In this document: positions 14,995 to 23,718 of the stretch, piece after piece | Layout: each line of letters begins with the position of its first letter | Numbering within the stretch: position 1 is the stretch's first letter | Assembly: GCA_944389935.1 (NCBI GenBank) | Contig: CALXOE010000048.1 | Span: 1 to 32,570 of the forward strand | Length of the DNA: 32,570 bases | Direction: 5' to 3' | Source: an uncultured Victivallis sp. | Lineage (GTDB): Bacteria > Verrucomicrobiota > Lentisphaeria > Victivallales > Victivallaceae | Position numbers and translations under genes: made by a program | Notes under the pieces: model-generated | Seen by the model: the letters and a program-made list of their open reading frames with translations, nothing else | Databases searched by the model: none | Told to the model about the DNA's origin: nothing

Positions 14995-16797
14995 ATGATG
15001 AAGAGATGGCTTCCCTCTTTCTTTCTGTTTGCCTGTCTGGCTGTTCCGGCGCTCCGGGCGGCGGAGCTACCGGCCCGTCCGGAAAATCTGCAGCAGGTTC
15101 TCGACCGCCTCGCACCGGGAGACACGGCCGTTCTGGCTCCGGGGGTTTACTACGGACCGTTCACGTTGAATAAAACCGGGGAAAAGGATCTTCCCATCAC
15201 GATCCGGGCCGATCGAACGGAACGCGGCCGCGTGGTGCTGACCTGTGCCGACCGGACACTCCGGGAGGGAAAGTCCAGATGGAAACTCGAAGACCGGGAA
15301 ACGGGGCTCTACAGTGTTCCGTTCGATCATAACCCGGTCCGGGTGCTCTACTCCGGGACCGACCTCATGCCGTATTCCACTCTGGACGGGCTGAAGAACT
15401 TCACGCTGCTGACCGGCTGTCCCGGACCGGAACACGGCTTCTTCTACGAGCCCGCCGAAAAGAAACTCTACGTCCGGCTTCATGCGACGAAATACGGTTC
15501 CCCCGATCCGAACCGGCACCTGATCGCGGCGGCGCCCGTGACCTCCCCGGGCTACAACGGGGAGAAGATCACCCGGCCCGAACATGCGAATCTGACCATC
15601 CTGCCCCGGGGAGAGGGATACATCGTGATCGACGGAATCACATTCGAGACGCCGGGCGCCGCCGCCGTGCTGACCTACGCTTCGGACGTGGTCGTGCGCA
15701 ACGCCTGGTTCGACGGCTGCCGGTTCGGCGTATTCGGCGGGGGAAAACGGGAGGAGCTTCCCGCCCGCGTGACCATCGAACATACGCTCTACCATCACAC
15801 CCCCGCGTTTGAAGACGTGGCGGACCTGATCGCCAAATATGCAAAGACTCCCGTCTACGGAAAATACTCGATCTTCTGGTGGCATCGCAAGGGAAGTTAC
15901 GGCAACTACGATGTCATGAAAAACTACGAAACCGGCATTGCGGGCGGAATCGGCAGGGAGTGGATCATCCGACGCAATCTCATCTCCGACGCATTCGAGG
16001 GGCTCTCCACCTGGGGCAACTCATGGAGCAGCGGGCTGCTGGTCACTGAAAACGTGTTTGAAAACATCGTGGACAATGCGCTCGAAGCGGAGAATCACGC
16101 CGCGAACATGACGATCCGCCACAATGTGTTCAAAAACTGCTTTGAAGCGATTTCATGGCAGCCGCTGGACGGGAAACCGTGGCCCGGTCCCGTTTTCGTC
16201 TACGACAATCTCTTCTACACCACACCGGAATTCCGGGCGATCTGGCCATGGCGCCCGTCGGTTTTCAAAATCGGCGCGAGCGACCGCAACTGGACCAAGA
16301 AACATATGGGTTCGGTCAAGGAGAACGAACCGCGCAGGCCGGAGTCGAAACGGTTCGCCTATTCGCCCGGCGTCGGATTCCTCGCATTCAACAACACGAT
16401 CTTCCACGAACACGGAAATTTCTTCAACAAACCCGGTCCGCTGGAGCGCGAACTGGTGAATTTCCGGTTCTTCAACAACATCATCGTCACAGCGGCATTC
16501 CACAAGAATCCGAAATACCGCGGCAGCCTGATCGAGTTCTACAACAATCTGGTCGTCTCGCCCGGCAATGCCGAACAGTCGGTACTGCTCGCGGGCGCGG
16601 GAGGGAAAGTGCTGGACAGCGTGGAGGCACTGCGGCTGAAAGCACCGGCCGACTACGACTTCACGCCGCTCGCGGACAGCCCCGTCCGCGGGGCGGGCAC
16701 CACGGCGATCCACCCGGAATCCCACGCCGACATCGGCGCGATCCCGGTCGGCGGAACGTGGACGATGCCGCGGGTCGGACCGCTCACGGCAGAGTGA
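14995..16797 (+). CDS. Secreted right-handed parallel beta-helix protein, possible polysaccharide lyase
   Basis: A 600-residue exported protein. Residues 1-23 form a signal peptide (MMKRWLPSFFLFACLAV, then PALRAAE). RPENLQQVLDRLAPGDTAVLAPGVYYG is the usual first turn of pectate-lyase/chondroitinase-B-like beta helices. Later turns show the coil pattern (DGITFETPGAAAVL, VVRNAWFDGCRFGVFG, NALEAENHAANMTIRHNVFKNC). It probably binds or cleaves an acidic glycan outside the cell; catalytic residues cannot be assigned by eye. The start has GAGGAA 7 bases upstream, within the end of the pseudopilin. Pseudopilin plus glycan-active gene is a common pairing in these bacteria. Here the upstream gene is broken, so transcription may depend on the island. 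Confidence 0.85.
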   Translation: MMKRWLPSFFLFACLAVPALRAAELPARPENLQQVLDRLAPGDTAVLAPGVYYGPFTLNKTGEKDLPITIRADRTERGRVVLTCADRTLREGKSRWKLEDRETGLYSVPFDHNPVRVLYSGTDLMPYSTLDGLKNFTLLTGCPGPEHGFFYEPAEKKLYVRLHATKYGSPDPNRHLIAAAPVTSPGYNGEKITRPEHANLTILPRGEGYIVIDGITFETPGAAAVLTYASDVVVRNAWFDGCRFGVFGGGKREELPARVTIEHTLYHHTPAFEDVADLIAKYAKTPVYGKYSIFWWHRKGSYGNYDVMKNYETGIAGGIGREWIIRRNLISDAFEGLSTWGNSWSSGLLVTENVFENIVDNALEAENHAANMTIRHNVFKNCFEAISWQPLDGKPWPGPVFVYDNLFYTTPEFRAIWPWRPSVFKIGASDRNWTKKHMGSVKENEPRRPESKRFAYSPGVGFLAFNNTIFHEHGNFFNKPGPLERELVNFRFFNNIIVTAAFHKNPKYRGSLIEFYNNLVVSPGNAEQSVLLAGAGGKVLDSVEALRLKAPADYDFTPLADSPVRGAGTTAIHPESHADIGAIPVGGTWTMPRVGPLTAE

Positions 16798-16818
16798 GTT
16801 TCCCCGGAATGACGGGCG

Positions 16819-18693
16819 CTATTGCGGGAACTCCACTTCCGGATAGCGCTCTTTGAGTTCCTCGGTGTATTTGGGATTACCCGGGAAGCGGCGGCACGCC
16901 TCGAGCAGAAACCGTTTTGCCTCCTCGCGGTTGCCGCGCATGCGTTCGATCCGCGAAAGCCGCTCGTAGGTCGACGGACGGGCCGAGGTGCGTTTCATCG
17001 CCTCCCGGTAACAGCGCTCCGCGTTCCGCACATCGCGAACCGCCAGATAAAAATCGCCCGCGCTCTCCCACGGGAACGGCGAATACGGACGGAGTTCAAC
17101 CGCGTTCCGAAGCGCCCGCTCGACTCCCGCCGGAGTCGGGCGCAGCTTCAGGTCATCCGTCGACTGCGGCTGAATCAGTTTGAGCAGATCGTCGAACGCC
17201 TGCTCCGACCGCATGACATAAATCCCCCCGCCGAACGCCGTCGCGCCGAGCACCGCTCCGGGCAGCAGCCACAGCAGCCGGGCCGCCCCCCGACACCGGA
17301 CGGGGACGGAATCCGGAGACTCTTCCCGGACCTCCGCGCCGCCCGCGTCCGACTCCGATTCCGGACGGATCAGGGCCGCCACGAGCAATCCCCCGGAGAT
17401 CGCCATATTCGCCGGAATCTGCAGATCGACATCCATCAAAGCATGCAGCAGAAACGCAACTTCCCCCCAGAACACCGCCTGTTCAAATCCGCCCGCCCGG
17501 CGGCGCAGTACCCGGCGTCCGAGTTCCCACATCGGCCAGCAGAGAATCAGAACCACCAGCAATCCGGCGGGGACTCCCGCCTGCGTCGCAAAGGAGGCGA
17601 CGATATTGTGCGGATCATGCGCCGCCTCATCCGTGTCGGAAGTCTTGAGCTCCATGTGCCGATAGAAAAATCCGCCCCAGCCATATCCGGCGACCGGTTT
17701 CTCGATCACCATCCGCGCAGATGTTTTGAGGTAATCGACCCGCTCTTCCACCGATCCGAATCCGCGCCCGACGTAGTTTGCGAACAATGCCCCGCCCGCG
17801 ATCACCGCGACCGCGGCGAGAATCAGCCCCGCGCGCCAGAGTCTGCGCATCGGCAGCGTCAGCACGAACCCGCCCGCCGCCAGCACCGCCGCGAGCAGCG
17901 CGCCGCGCCCGCGCGTCAGAAGCAGGACCGCGCCGAGCAATACGCATCCGATTCCGCAGAGCAGCGGTTTCGACACCCTCGCCGGCTCGAACCGTTCCCC
18001 GGCGACCCACAATCTCCACCCCGCCAGCGGCAGCAGCAATATGAGATAACCCGCCAGCACATTGCAGGAGGCGAAAGAGCCGAACACACGGTCGTCCTCG
18101 AGTTTGCTGCGCATGACGTTACCGAGCCGGATTCCCGCCTCATACTGCTGCTGCATGAAATCCCGCATTTCGGCGAATCCGACAAAATACTGCCGCAATC
18201 CGGCATAGACCGCGTATCCCGCCCCCGCCAGCAGCAGCCAGACATAGATTCCGCGCCACTCGGGCCGGTTCGAGAGCACGAGGTAGAGCGCCCAGAGGTA
18301 CGCGCCGATCCCGGCAAGGTGGAAGATCTCCCAGATCGCGTAGTCGAGCGTCTCGCAGTTCAGCAGCCCCGGCAGCGCCGCGATCGGCAGTCCGAACGCC
18401 CACAACAGCGCACACCGCCCCGCCGCGCTCCGGAACGGCGGAGACTTCAGCCGCCATCCGAACGCCGCCAGCGCCGCAAACAGCGCCACCCCGGAAAAGA
18501 GCCCGAAACTGTGCGCCGGCCAGGTGATGTCGATGTAGGCGGACCAGTATCCGGGAAAGAAACTCGTCGCCTCCGGCATGACAGCCAGCCCCGCGAATTT
18601 CGCCGGCAGCAGCAGCGTCAGAAGCCCGAGGAATCCGGCCGCCGCTATTTGCGCGACTCCGGCTCTGCTGTTCTGTTGCGGTTGTTTTTTCAT
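16819..18693 (-). CDS. O-antigen ligase/polymerase-like membrane protein with C-terminal TPRs
   Basis: A 624-residue inner-membrane protein with about 11-12 membrane segments up to residue 490, then a soluble tail. VFGSFASCNVLAGYLILLLPL and the later ARMVIEKPVAGYGWGGF followed by HDPHNIVASFATQAGVPAG are typical of the Wzy/WaaL (O-antigen ligase-like) family, the latter being the large periplasmic loop with its conserved histidine. Residues about 525-610 look like TPR helices (YSPFPWESAGDFYLAV, AERCYREAMKR, EEAKRFLLEACRRFPGN). Such proteins transfer or polymerise glycans on lipid carriers. It overlaps purU by ATGA, an odd functional pairing. It ends convergent to the beta-helix gene with a 21-base gap, in which GAGTTTCCC...GGGAACTC could fold. 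Confidence 0.85.
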   Translation of the reverse strand: MKKQPQQNSRAGVAQIAAAGFLGLLTLLLPAKFAGLAVMPEATSFFPGYWSAYIDITWPAHSFGLFSGVALFAALAAFGWRLKSPPFRSAAGRCALLWAFGLPIAALPGLLNCETLDYAIWEIFHLAGIGAYLWALYLVLSNRPEWRGIYVWLLLAGAGYAVYAGLRQYFVGFAEMRDFMQQQYEAGIRLGNVMRSKLEDDRVFGSFASCNVLAGYLILLLPLAGWRLWVAGERFEPARVSKPLLCGIGCVLLGAVLLLTRGRGALLAAVLAAGGFVLTLPMRRLWRAGLILAAVAVIAGGALFANYVGRGFGSVEERVDYLKTSARMVIEKPVAGYGWGGFFYRHMELKTSDTDEAAHDPHNIVASFATQAGVPAGLLVVLILCWPMWELGRRVLRRRAGGFEQAVFWGEVAFLLHALMDVDLQIPANMAISGGLLVAALIRPESESDAGGAEVREESPDSVPVRCRGAARLLWLLPGAVLGATAFGGGIYVMRSEQAFDDLLKLIQPQSTDDLKLRPTPAGVERALRNAVELRPYSPFPWESAGDFYLAVRDVRNAERCYREAMKRTSARPSTYERLSRIERMRGNREEAKRFLLEACRRFPGNPKYTEELKERYPEVEFPQ

Positions 18694-19538
18694 GAGAACA
18701 CGATGGTCCTGCGGCCGGAGACAATGACGCGGTGTTCAAGGTGCGCCCGGACTGCGCGGGTCAGCACACGCCGCTCAATGTCCTTGCCGATCTGTTTGAG
18801 ATCTTCCGGCATATCCATGTGGCTGATGCGCTCGACGTCCTGCTCGATGATCGGCCCCTCGTCGAGATCGGCCGTCGCATAATGGGCGGTTGCGCCGATC
18901 ATCTTGACGCCGCGTTCCCACGCGCGCTCATAGGGGTTCCCTCCCTGAAACGCGGGCAGGAACGCATGGTGGATATTGATGATCCGCTGCGGATAACGCG
19001 CGATGAAGTCGTCCGACAAAATCTGCATGTAGCGCGCCATGACCACCAGATCAATGCGGTGGCTGCGCAGCAGATCGAGCACTTTCGCCTCCTGCTCGGC
19101 TTTCTTTCCCTTCTCCATCGGGCAGCAGAAATAGGGGACATTGAACCGGTCCGCCACGTACTCGAGGTCCGGATGGTTGCTGATGATAAGCGGGATGTTG
19201 CAGACCAGATCCCCCTCGTCCGCGTGCATGAGCAGGTCGTAGAGACAGTGCGACGCTTTCGACACCATCAATGCGACGTTCTGCTTCGCCTCGAGGTGGT
19301 GAACGGAATATTCGAGTTCGAGTTTTCCGGCGAACTTCGCGAACGCCTCTTCCAGCTCCCGGCGCGTGATTTCGGCATTGAGCTCCAGCGCGATCCGCAT
19401 GAAGTAGCGCCCCGCCCGGATATCCGAAAACTGCCGGCACTGGAGGATATTGAAGCCGCTGTTGTAGAAGAAACTCGAAATCTCGGCCAGCAGTCCTTTC
19501 CGGTCGGCCGTCTGAATCAGGAACACCACCTGTCGCAT
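18690..19538 (-). CDS. purU: Formyltetrahydrofolate deformylase
   Basis: A 282-residue enzyme that hydrolyses 10-formyltetrahydrofolate to tetrahydrofolate and formate, supplying formate and balancing one-carbon pools. An N-terminal ACT domain (residues 1-80, QTADRKGLLAEISSFFYNSGFNIL) is followed by a formyltransferase-fold catalytic domain. The Asn-His-Asp triad is visible in IINIHHAFLPAF and TADLDEGPIIEQDV, and KMIGATAHYA is conserved. The sequence is collinear with E. coli PurU to the end (RTIVF). The ATG at 19538 is chosen because the protein then begins at the conserved start; a 16-codon in-frame extension to 19586 is possible. No strong ribosome site is visible. Its stop overlaps the start of the ligase-like gene. 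Confidence 0.93.
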   Translation of the reverse strand: MRQVVFLIQTADRKGLLAEISSFFYNSGFNILQCRQFSDIRAGRYFMRIALELNAEITRRELEEAFAKFAGKLELEYSVHHLEAKQNVALMVSKASHCLYDLLMHADEGDLVCNIPLIISNHPDLEYVADRFNVPYFCCPMEKGKKAEQEAKVLDLLRSHRIDLVVMARYMQILSDDFIARYPQRIINIHHAFLPAFQGGNPYERAWERGVKMIGATAHYATADLDEGPIIEQDVERISHMDMPEDLKQIGKDIERRVLTRAVRAHLEHRVIVSGRRTIVFS

Positions 19539-19640
19539 CGATCTTATTTTCCCACTGTTGAGGTTGACTTTTTCAAAACATAGCACGTTTCGCGTATTTT
19601 TGCCACCATTTCCGCGGAAAACCGCACGGGAAAGCTTCGT

Positions 19641-21011
19641 TCAAAGCAGTTCGTCCTGCCGATCTTCGTCCGGAACCGGATAGGCCTCCTCGGCCTCCTC
19701 GGAGAATGTCATCTTCGTCCTCGTGATGATAAGCCGCACGAGCGTCGGGATCGGCAGCGTCGTCACGATCGAGAGGATGATGATCGCATTGAAGAAATTG
19801 TTGTCCAGCATGCCGAGATTCCTGCCGATCGCCGCGGCGGCGAGCGTCGCCGAGAGCTGCGGAACCGTCATGAGCCCCGCGCAAAGCCCCTCGGAGTTCG
19901 AGAATCCGGAGATACGCATCGCGAGCCACCCCGAAACGATCTTGCTACCGACAAGCCCGAGCACCGTAAAGAGAATGATCGAAAGATTCCCCGCCTCCCC
20001 GAACGCCCGGAAGTCGGTCGACATACCGATCGAGATGAAGAGGAACGGGATCAGCAGTCCGTAACCGATGCTCTCGAACCGTTCCATGAGCGGGCCGGTC
20101 GGGCCGCGGTTCTCTTTCACGAGCCGCGAGAGCGCCAGCCCCGCGATGAACGCGCCGACCACGAGATTGACTCCGAGGAACTCCCCGACCAGCACGGTTG
20201 CGAGGATCACCAGCAGCAGAATCGTGACGAGCGTATCCTCACCGGGCTTGAAGATCCGCAGCAGCAGCTTTCCGATCCGGTAGACCAGATAGACCGCGAT
20301 TCCGAGATACGCGAGGACCACAAGCAGAAAGAAAGGCGTGAACCAGTTTCCGAACATCCCCGGATCGACATAATCGAAAATCGAGAGCGAACGGCTGCCC
20401 GCCCCCTCCCCTGCCGCGCCGGGAATGACACTCTGCCGTTTGAGCTGGACGCTGACCGCCAGCAGAATGATGCTCGCGATGTCCGTGATGACGGTCGAAA
20501 TCAGCACCGACGCGCCGAACCGGGTCTTCGTCAATTTCAACTCGCGGATCACCGGAAAGACGATGCCGACCGAGTGCGAAGCAAAGAGACTCGCGTAAAG
20601 GAGTTTTCCGGGAAAATCGTCCGGACGGAAACAGGAGTAGACCGCATACCCGGCGATCGCCGGAACAAGAAAGGTCAGAATGCTCAATGCGATGACCGGT
20701 TTCCGCGCGGAGTTGATGAGCTTGAAATCCGCCTCCATCCCCGCCAGCGCCATCAGAAAGACCAGCCCGAGCGAACCGAACGAACTGATGAGCGAATCGA
20801 AATGCGAAACGACCGTCTCCGTCTCTCCGCCGAGAAAACGGAATGCGTCCGCCATCACACGAACCAGATCAAGGCAGTTCGGCCCGATCAGCATGCCCGC
20901 GATCAGCAGCGCGATGACCCCCGGAATCTGAAATCGCCGCAACATCAGCGGCCACAGCGTGATAACGGCGATAAAGACGATGAACAGAATCAGAAACGTA
21001 TCGCTTCTCAA
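19641..21011 (-). CDS. CPA2-family cation/proton antiporter
   Basis: A 456-residue membrane transporter of the monovalent cation:proton antiporter-2 (KefB/NapA-like) family. About 12-13 membrane segments run from residue 7 to 435. GVIALLIAGMLIGP is the usual first-repeat motif, FLMALAGMEADF carries the conserved acidic region, VISTVITDIASIILL holds the T-D-I/D stretch of the ion-binding site, and LVVGAFIAGLALS is the matching second-repeat helix. There is no C-terminal RCK/TrkA domain, only a short acidic tail, so it lacks the glutathione/NAD control of Kef systems. The start codon is TTG with a strong GGAGGTG 6 bases upstream. It has its own promoter at 21050-21078 and probably handles Na+ or K+ and pH. 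Confidence 0.9.
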   Translation of the reverse strand: MRSDTFLILFIVFIAVITLWPLMLRRFQIPGVIALLIAGMLIGPNCLDLVRVMADAFRFLGGETETVVSHFDSLISSFGSLGLVFLMALAGMEADFKLINSARKPVIALSILTFLVPAIAGYAVYSCFRPDDFPGKLLYASLFASHSVGIVFPVIRELKLTKTRFGASVLISTVITDIASIILLAVSVQLKRQSVIPGAAGEGAGSRSLSIFDYVDPGMFGNWFTPFFLLVVLAYLGIAVYLVYRIGKLLLRIFKPGEDTLVTILLLVILATVLVGEFLGVNLVVGAFIAGLALSRLVKENRGPTGPLMERFESIGYGLLIPFLFISIGMSTDFRAFGEAGNLSIILFTVLGLVGSKIVSGWLAMRISGFSNSEGLCAGLMTVPQLSATLAAAAIGRNLGMLDNNFFNAIIILSIVTTLPIPTLVRLIITRTKMTFSEEAEEAYPVPDEDRQDELL

Positions 21012-21049
21012 AAGGCACCTCCGGCGGTCATGAAGCTGTCAATCGAGGT

Positions 21050-21078
21050 AACCTATCGCCACTGCCGTCCGTTTTCAA
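21050..21078 (-). promoter_or_regulatory. Sigma70-type promoter of the antiporter gene
   Basis: On the minus strand, TTGAAA (21073-21078) and TAGGTT (21050-21055) are 17 bases apart. This lies about 40 bases upstream of the TTG start and within the 140-base gap after recN. Confidence 0.55.
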
Positions 21079-21151
21079 GTTTCCACGGCGATTTTCCGCA
21101 GAAAAACTCTTTTCCTCCGCGAGAGCCGCCGGGACTCCACGGGCAGTGCGA

Positions 21152-22813
21152 TCATCTCCCCGCGCGGCGCAGGATGTCGCGCGCATGGGTTTCGGCGGAA
21201 GCACCGCCGCCGAGCATGCGGCCGATCTCTTTTACCCGAGATTCGGCGTCGAGTTCGCGGCACTCGGAAAACGTGCGCCCCTCCTGCGTGTGTTTTTCGA
21301 CCCGGAAGTGGCGGTCGGCCCGCGCCGCCACCTGCGCGAGGTGCGAAATGCAGAGGATCTGCCGGTTGCGCCCGAGATTGTGCAGCTCCTCCCCCACGTG
21401 GTTCGCGGTCTCGCCGCCGATGTTCACATCGATCTCGTCGAAGACGACCACCGGAATCGCGTCCGCATCGGCCAGAACCGTCTTCAATGCGAGCATAAGG
21501 CGCGACAGTTCTCCGCTCGATGCGATTTTGCGCAGCGGATGCACGCTCTCGCCGGCGTTCGCACTGAACAACAGTTCAATGCGATCCATTCCGTTCGGTC
21601 CGGGCTCAACGGCCGTGAATTCGACTTCGAGAACGCACTTCGCGAAACCGATCGCGCCGAGCTTGGAACGGACCTCGTCGGCGAATTTCGCGGCACACCG
21701 TTTCCGGAGTTCCGAGAGCTTTCCGGCAACGGCGCGCAGCTCCGTGTTCAACGCCTCGCGACGGCGGTCGAACTCCGCGCGCCGCGCGGCTGTATTGTGA
21801 AAGAGTTCGAGCCGCCCGGCCGCCTCCTCCCGCCGTTCCAGCACCTGCTCGAGCGTCGGCCCGTAACGCCGCTTGAGCGTGAAAAGCTCCCCGAGCCGAC
21901 TCTCCATCGCCGCGAGCGCCTCAGGATCAAGTTCGACCTTGTCGGCCAGTTCCGAGATGCGGTTCGAGAGCGCGCCGATCTCCTCCTGAATCCGGTCGCA
22001 CTCCTCGAGCAGCCCCTCCGCAAGCGCCTCGTCGATGCGGGAGAGTTCCAGAAGTTTGCGGTAGACGCCCCCCATCCGGTCGGAAACGGAATCCTCCGCC
22101 TCGGTCAGCGCCGCAGTCAGATGTCCGGCCGTCTCGAGCACCTGCCGGGAGTTCCCCGCGATCCGGAACCGGGCGGAGAGCTCCTCATCCTCGCTGGGCG
22201 CGGGATTGACCTTGTCGATGTCCTCGAGCACGAGCTCGAGGCGGCTGCGTTCGGATTCGTCCGGGATGTTCCGGTCGAACTCCTCGCGTTCACGTGCGAG
22301 GGCGTCGAGTTCTGCGCAGATGCGGCGGCATTCGGCGACCATCTCCTCCGCACCCGCGTAACGGTCGAGCATCTCGAGCTGGCGGGCGGGATGGGTGAGT
22401 GAGAGCTGCTCATTGGCTCCGTGCAGGTCAAGGAGCTGTTCGCCGACGGCGGCGAGCAACCGGGCGCTGACCGGCGTATCGTTCACAAAATTCCGCACAT
22501 TCGACTGCCCGATCACGCGACGGAACTGCAGCGGTTCGGCCGGGTCGAACGGGATCTCCGCCGGGCCGAGAATCGCTTCGACGGCAGGAACCAGCCGCTC
22601 CGGCACCGTGAAGCTCCCGGCGACGACGCACCGGTCGCAGCCGGTCCGGATCACGCCGCGATCGACCCGGCCGCCGAGCAGCAGCTCGACCGCCCCCATC
22701 AGGATCGACTTGCCCGCGCCCGATTCGCCGGTGACGACGTTGAATCCGGGTCCGAACTCCAGTTCGGCCTCCTCGATCAGCGCGAAATTCGTGATTTTCA
22801 TGTAGGTCAGCAT
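21152..22813 (-). CDS. recN: DNA repair protein RecN
   Basis: A 553-residue SMC-like ATPase that binds double-strand breaks and holds DNA ends together before recombination. MLTYMKITNFALIEEAELEFG is the canonical start, and GESGAGKSILMGAVELLLGGR (Walker A) lies at about residues 29-50. Coiled coil spans roughly 155-360. ASSGELSRLMLALK (signature motif) and PVVVFDEIDVNIGGETA (Walker B) lie near 430-465, with ISHLAQVAARADRHF after them. The start at 22813 follows AGGTG by about 8 bases. It is the last gene of the six-gene run from 28602, 26 bases after the ribokinase-like gene. RecN is usually SOS-induced, so its place behind metabolic genes is unusual. Confidence 0.96.
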   Translation of the reverse strand: MLTYMKITNFALIEEAELEFGPGFNVVTGESGAGKSILMGAVELLLGGRVDRGVIRTGCDRCVVAGSFTVPERLVPAVEAILGPAEIPFDPAEPLQFRRVIGQSNVRNFVNDTPVSARLLAAVGEQLLDLHGANEQLSLTHPARQLEMLDRYAGAEEMVAECRRICAELDALAREREEFDRNIPDESERSRLELVLEDIDKVNPAPSEDEELSARFRIAGNSRQVLETAGHLTAALTEAEDSVSDRMGGVYRKLLELSRIDEALAEGLLEECDRIQEEIGALSNRISELADKVELDPEALAAMESRLGELFTLKRRYGPTLEQVLERREEAAGRLELFHNTAARRAEFDRRREALNTELRAVAGKLSELRKRCAAKFADEVRSKLGAIGFAKCVLEVEFTAVEPGPNGMDRIELLFSANAGESVHPLRKIASSGELSRLMLALKTVLADADAIPVVVFDEIDVNIGGETANHVGEELHNLGRNRQILCISHLAQVAARADRHFRVEKHTQEGRTFSECRELDAESRVKEIGRMLGGGASAETHARDILRRAGR

Positions 22814-22839
22814 CGTTCACACACCTGCGGAAACATTTC

Positions 22840-23718
22840 TTACGCCAGCTCCCTCCGGAACGGGATCGACTCCGCCGCGCCGGGACGGCTGACCGTGATC
22901 GCCGAGGCGCGAGTCGCCAGTTCCATCGCCTCTTTCAGCGCCATCCCCTCGAGCAGTCCGGCAAAGAGATAGCCGATGAACGTGTCGCCCGCGCTCGTGG
23001 TATCGACCACCTCGGCGGGGAACGGCGGGATGGTCACCATCGTCCCGTCGTCGCCGAGAAACGCCGAACCGGCCTTGCCGAGCGTCAGAATCACACGGCA
23101 GTGCGGATAGTTCGACTTCAGCGTCGCGAGGATCGCCTCGGGATTCTCCACGCCGGCCACTCCGGCGCCCTCGATCTCGTTCACGATGAGGTAACTGAGC
23201 AGTTCGAGCGGAAGCCGCGCAGCATCCTCCGGATCGAACGGCGCGAAGTTGAACGCGACCGGAATCCCCCGATCGTGCGCCCGGCGGAACACCTGATCGA
23301 TCGAATTGATCTCATTTTGCAGCAGCAGAATCCCCCCCTCGGCCGCATCGAGCGCGGAATCGATCTCCGTTTCCGAGATCTCCCGATTCGCGCCGCCGTA
23401 GAGCAGAATCGCATTTTCGCCTTTCGCATCGACCTGAATCACCGCGTGCCCGGTCGGGGTCTCCCCCTCGGCCACGAGCGAGACGTCGACGCCCGCTTTT
23501 TCAAGCATATCGCGCAGCATTCCGCCGTCGCGCCCGATCTTTCCGGCGTGCATGACCGGCGCCCCGGCCCGCGCGAGCGCGATCGACTGGTTCAACCCCT
23601 TGCCGCCGCAGCCGACCGAGTACCCGGCGGAACTCAGCGTCTCCCCGGGACGGACAAAGTGGTCGACCCGGTAAACGTGGTCGAGATTCAACGAACCGAG
23701 ACAGACGATCTTCTTCAT
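22840..23718 (-). CDS. PfkB-family sugar kinase, ribokinase-like
   Basis: A 292-residue kinase that probably phosphorylates ribose or a related sugar or nucleoside with ATP. The N-terminal motif CGGKGLNQSIALARAGAPV (about residues 36-55) and the C-terminal VVDTTSAGDTFIGYLFAGLLEG (about 235-255), with its catalytic aspartate, are both intact. The order and length match ribokinase. Its ATG overlaps the stop of the acyltransferase/synthetase gene as ATGA. Only 26 bases separate it from recN. The exact substrate cannot be set from the sequence, so no gene symbol is given. Confidence 0.9.
   Translation of the reverse strand: MKKIVCLGSLNLDHVYRVDHFVRPGETLSSAGYSVGCGGKGLNQSIALARAGAPVMHAGKIGRDGGMLRDMLEKAGVDVSLVAEGETPTGHAVIQVDAKGENAILLYGGANREISETEIDSALDAAEGGILLLQNEINSIDQVFRRAHDRGIPVAFNFAPFDPEDAARLPLELLSYLIVNEIEGAGVAGVENPEAILATLKSNYPHCRVILTLGKAGSAFLGDDGTMVTIPPFPAEVVDTTSAGDTFIGYLFAGLLEGMALKEAMELATRASAITVSRPGAAESIPFRRELA

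Noticed and set aside
16797..16860. Bidirectional terminator between the beta-helix and ligase-like genes
   Set aside because: GAGTTTCCC and GGGAACTC can pair only with a bulge, lie partly inside the ligase-like gene and lack a T-tract.
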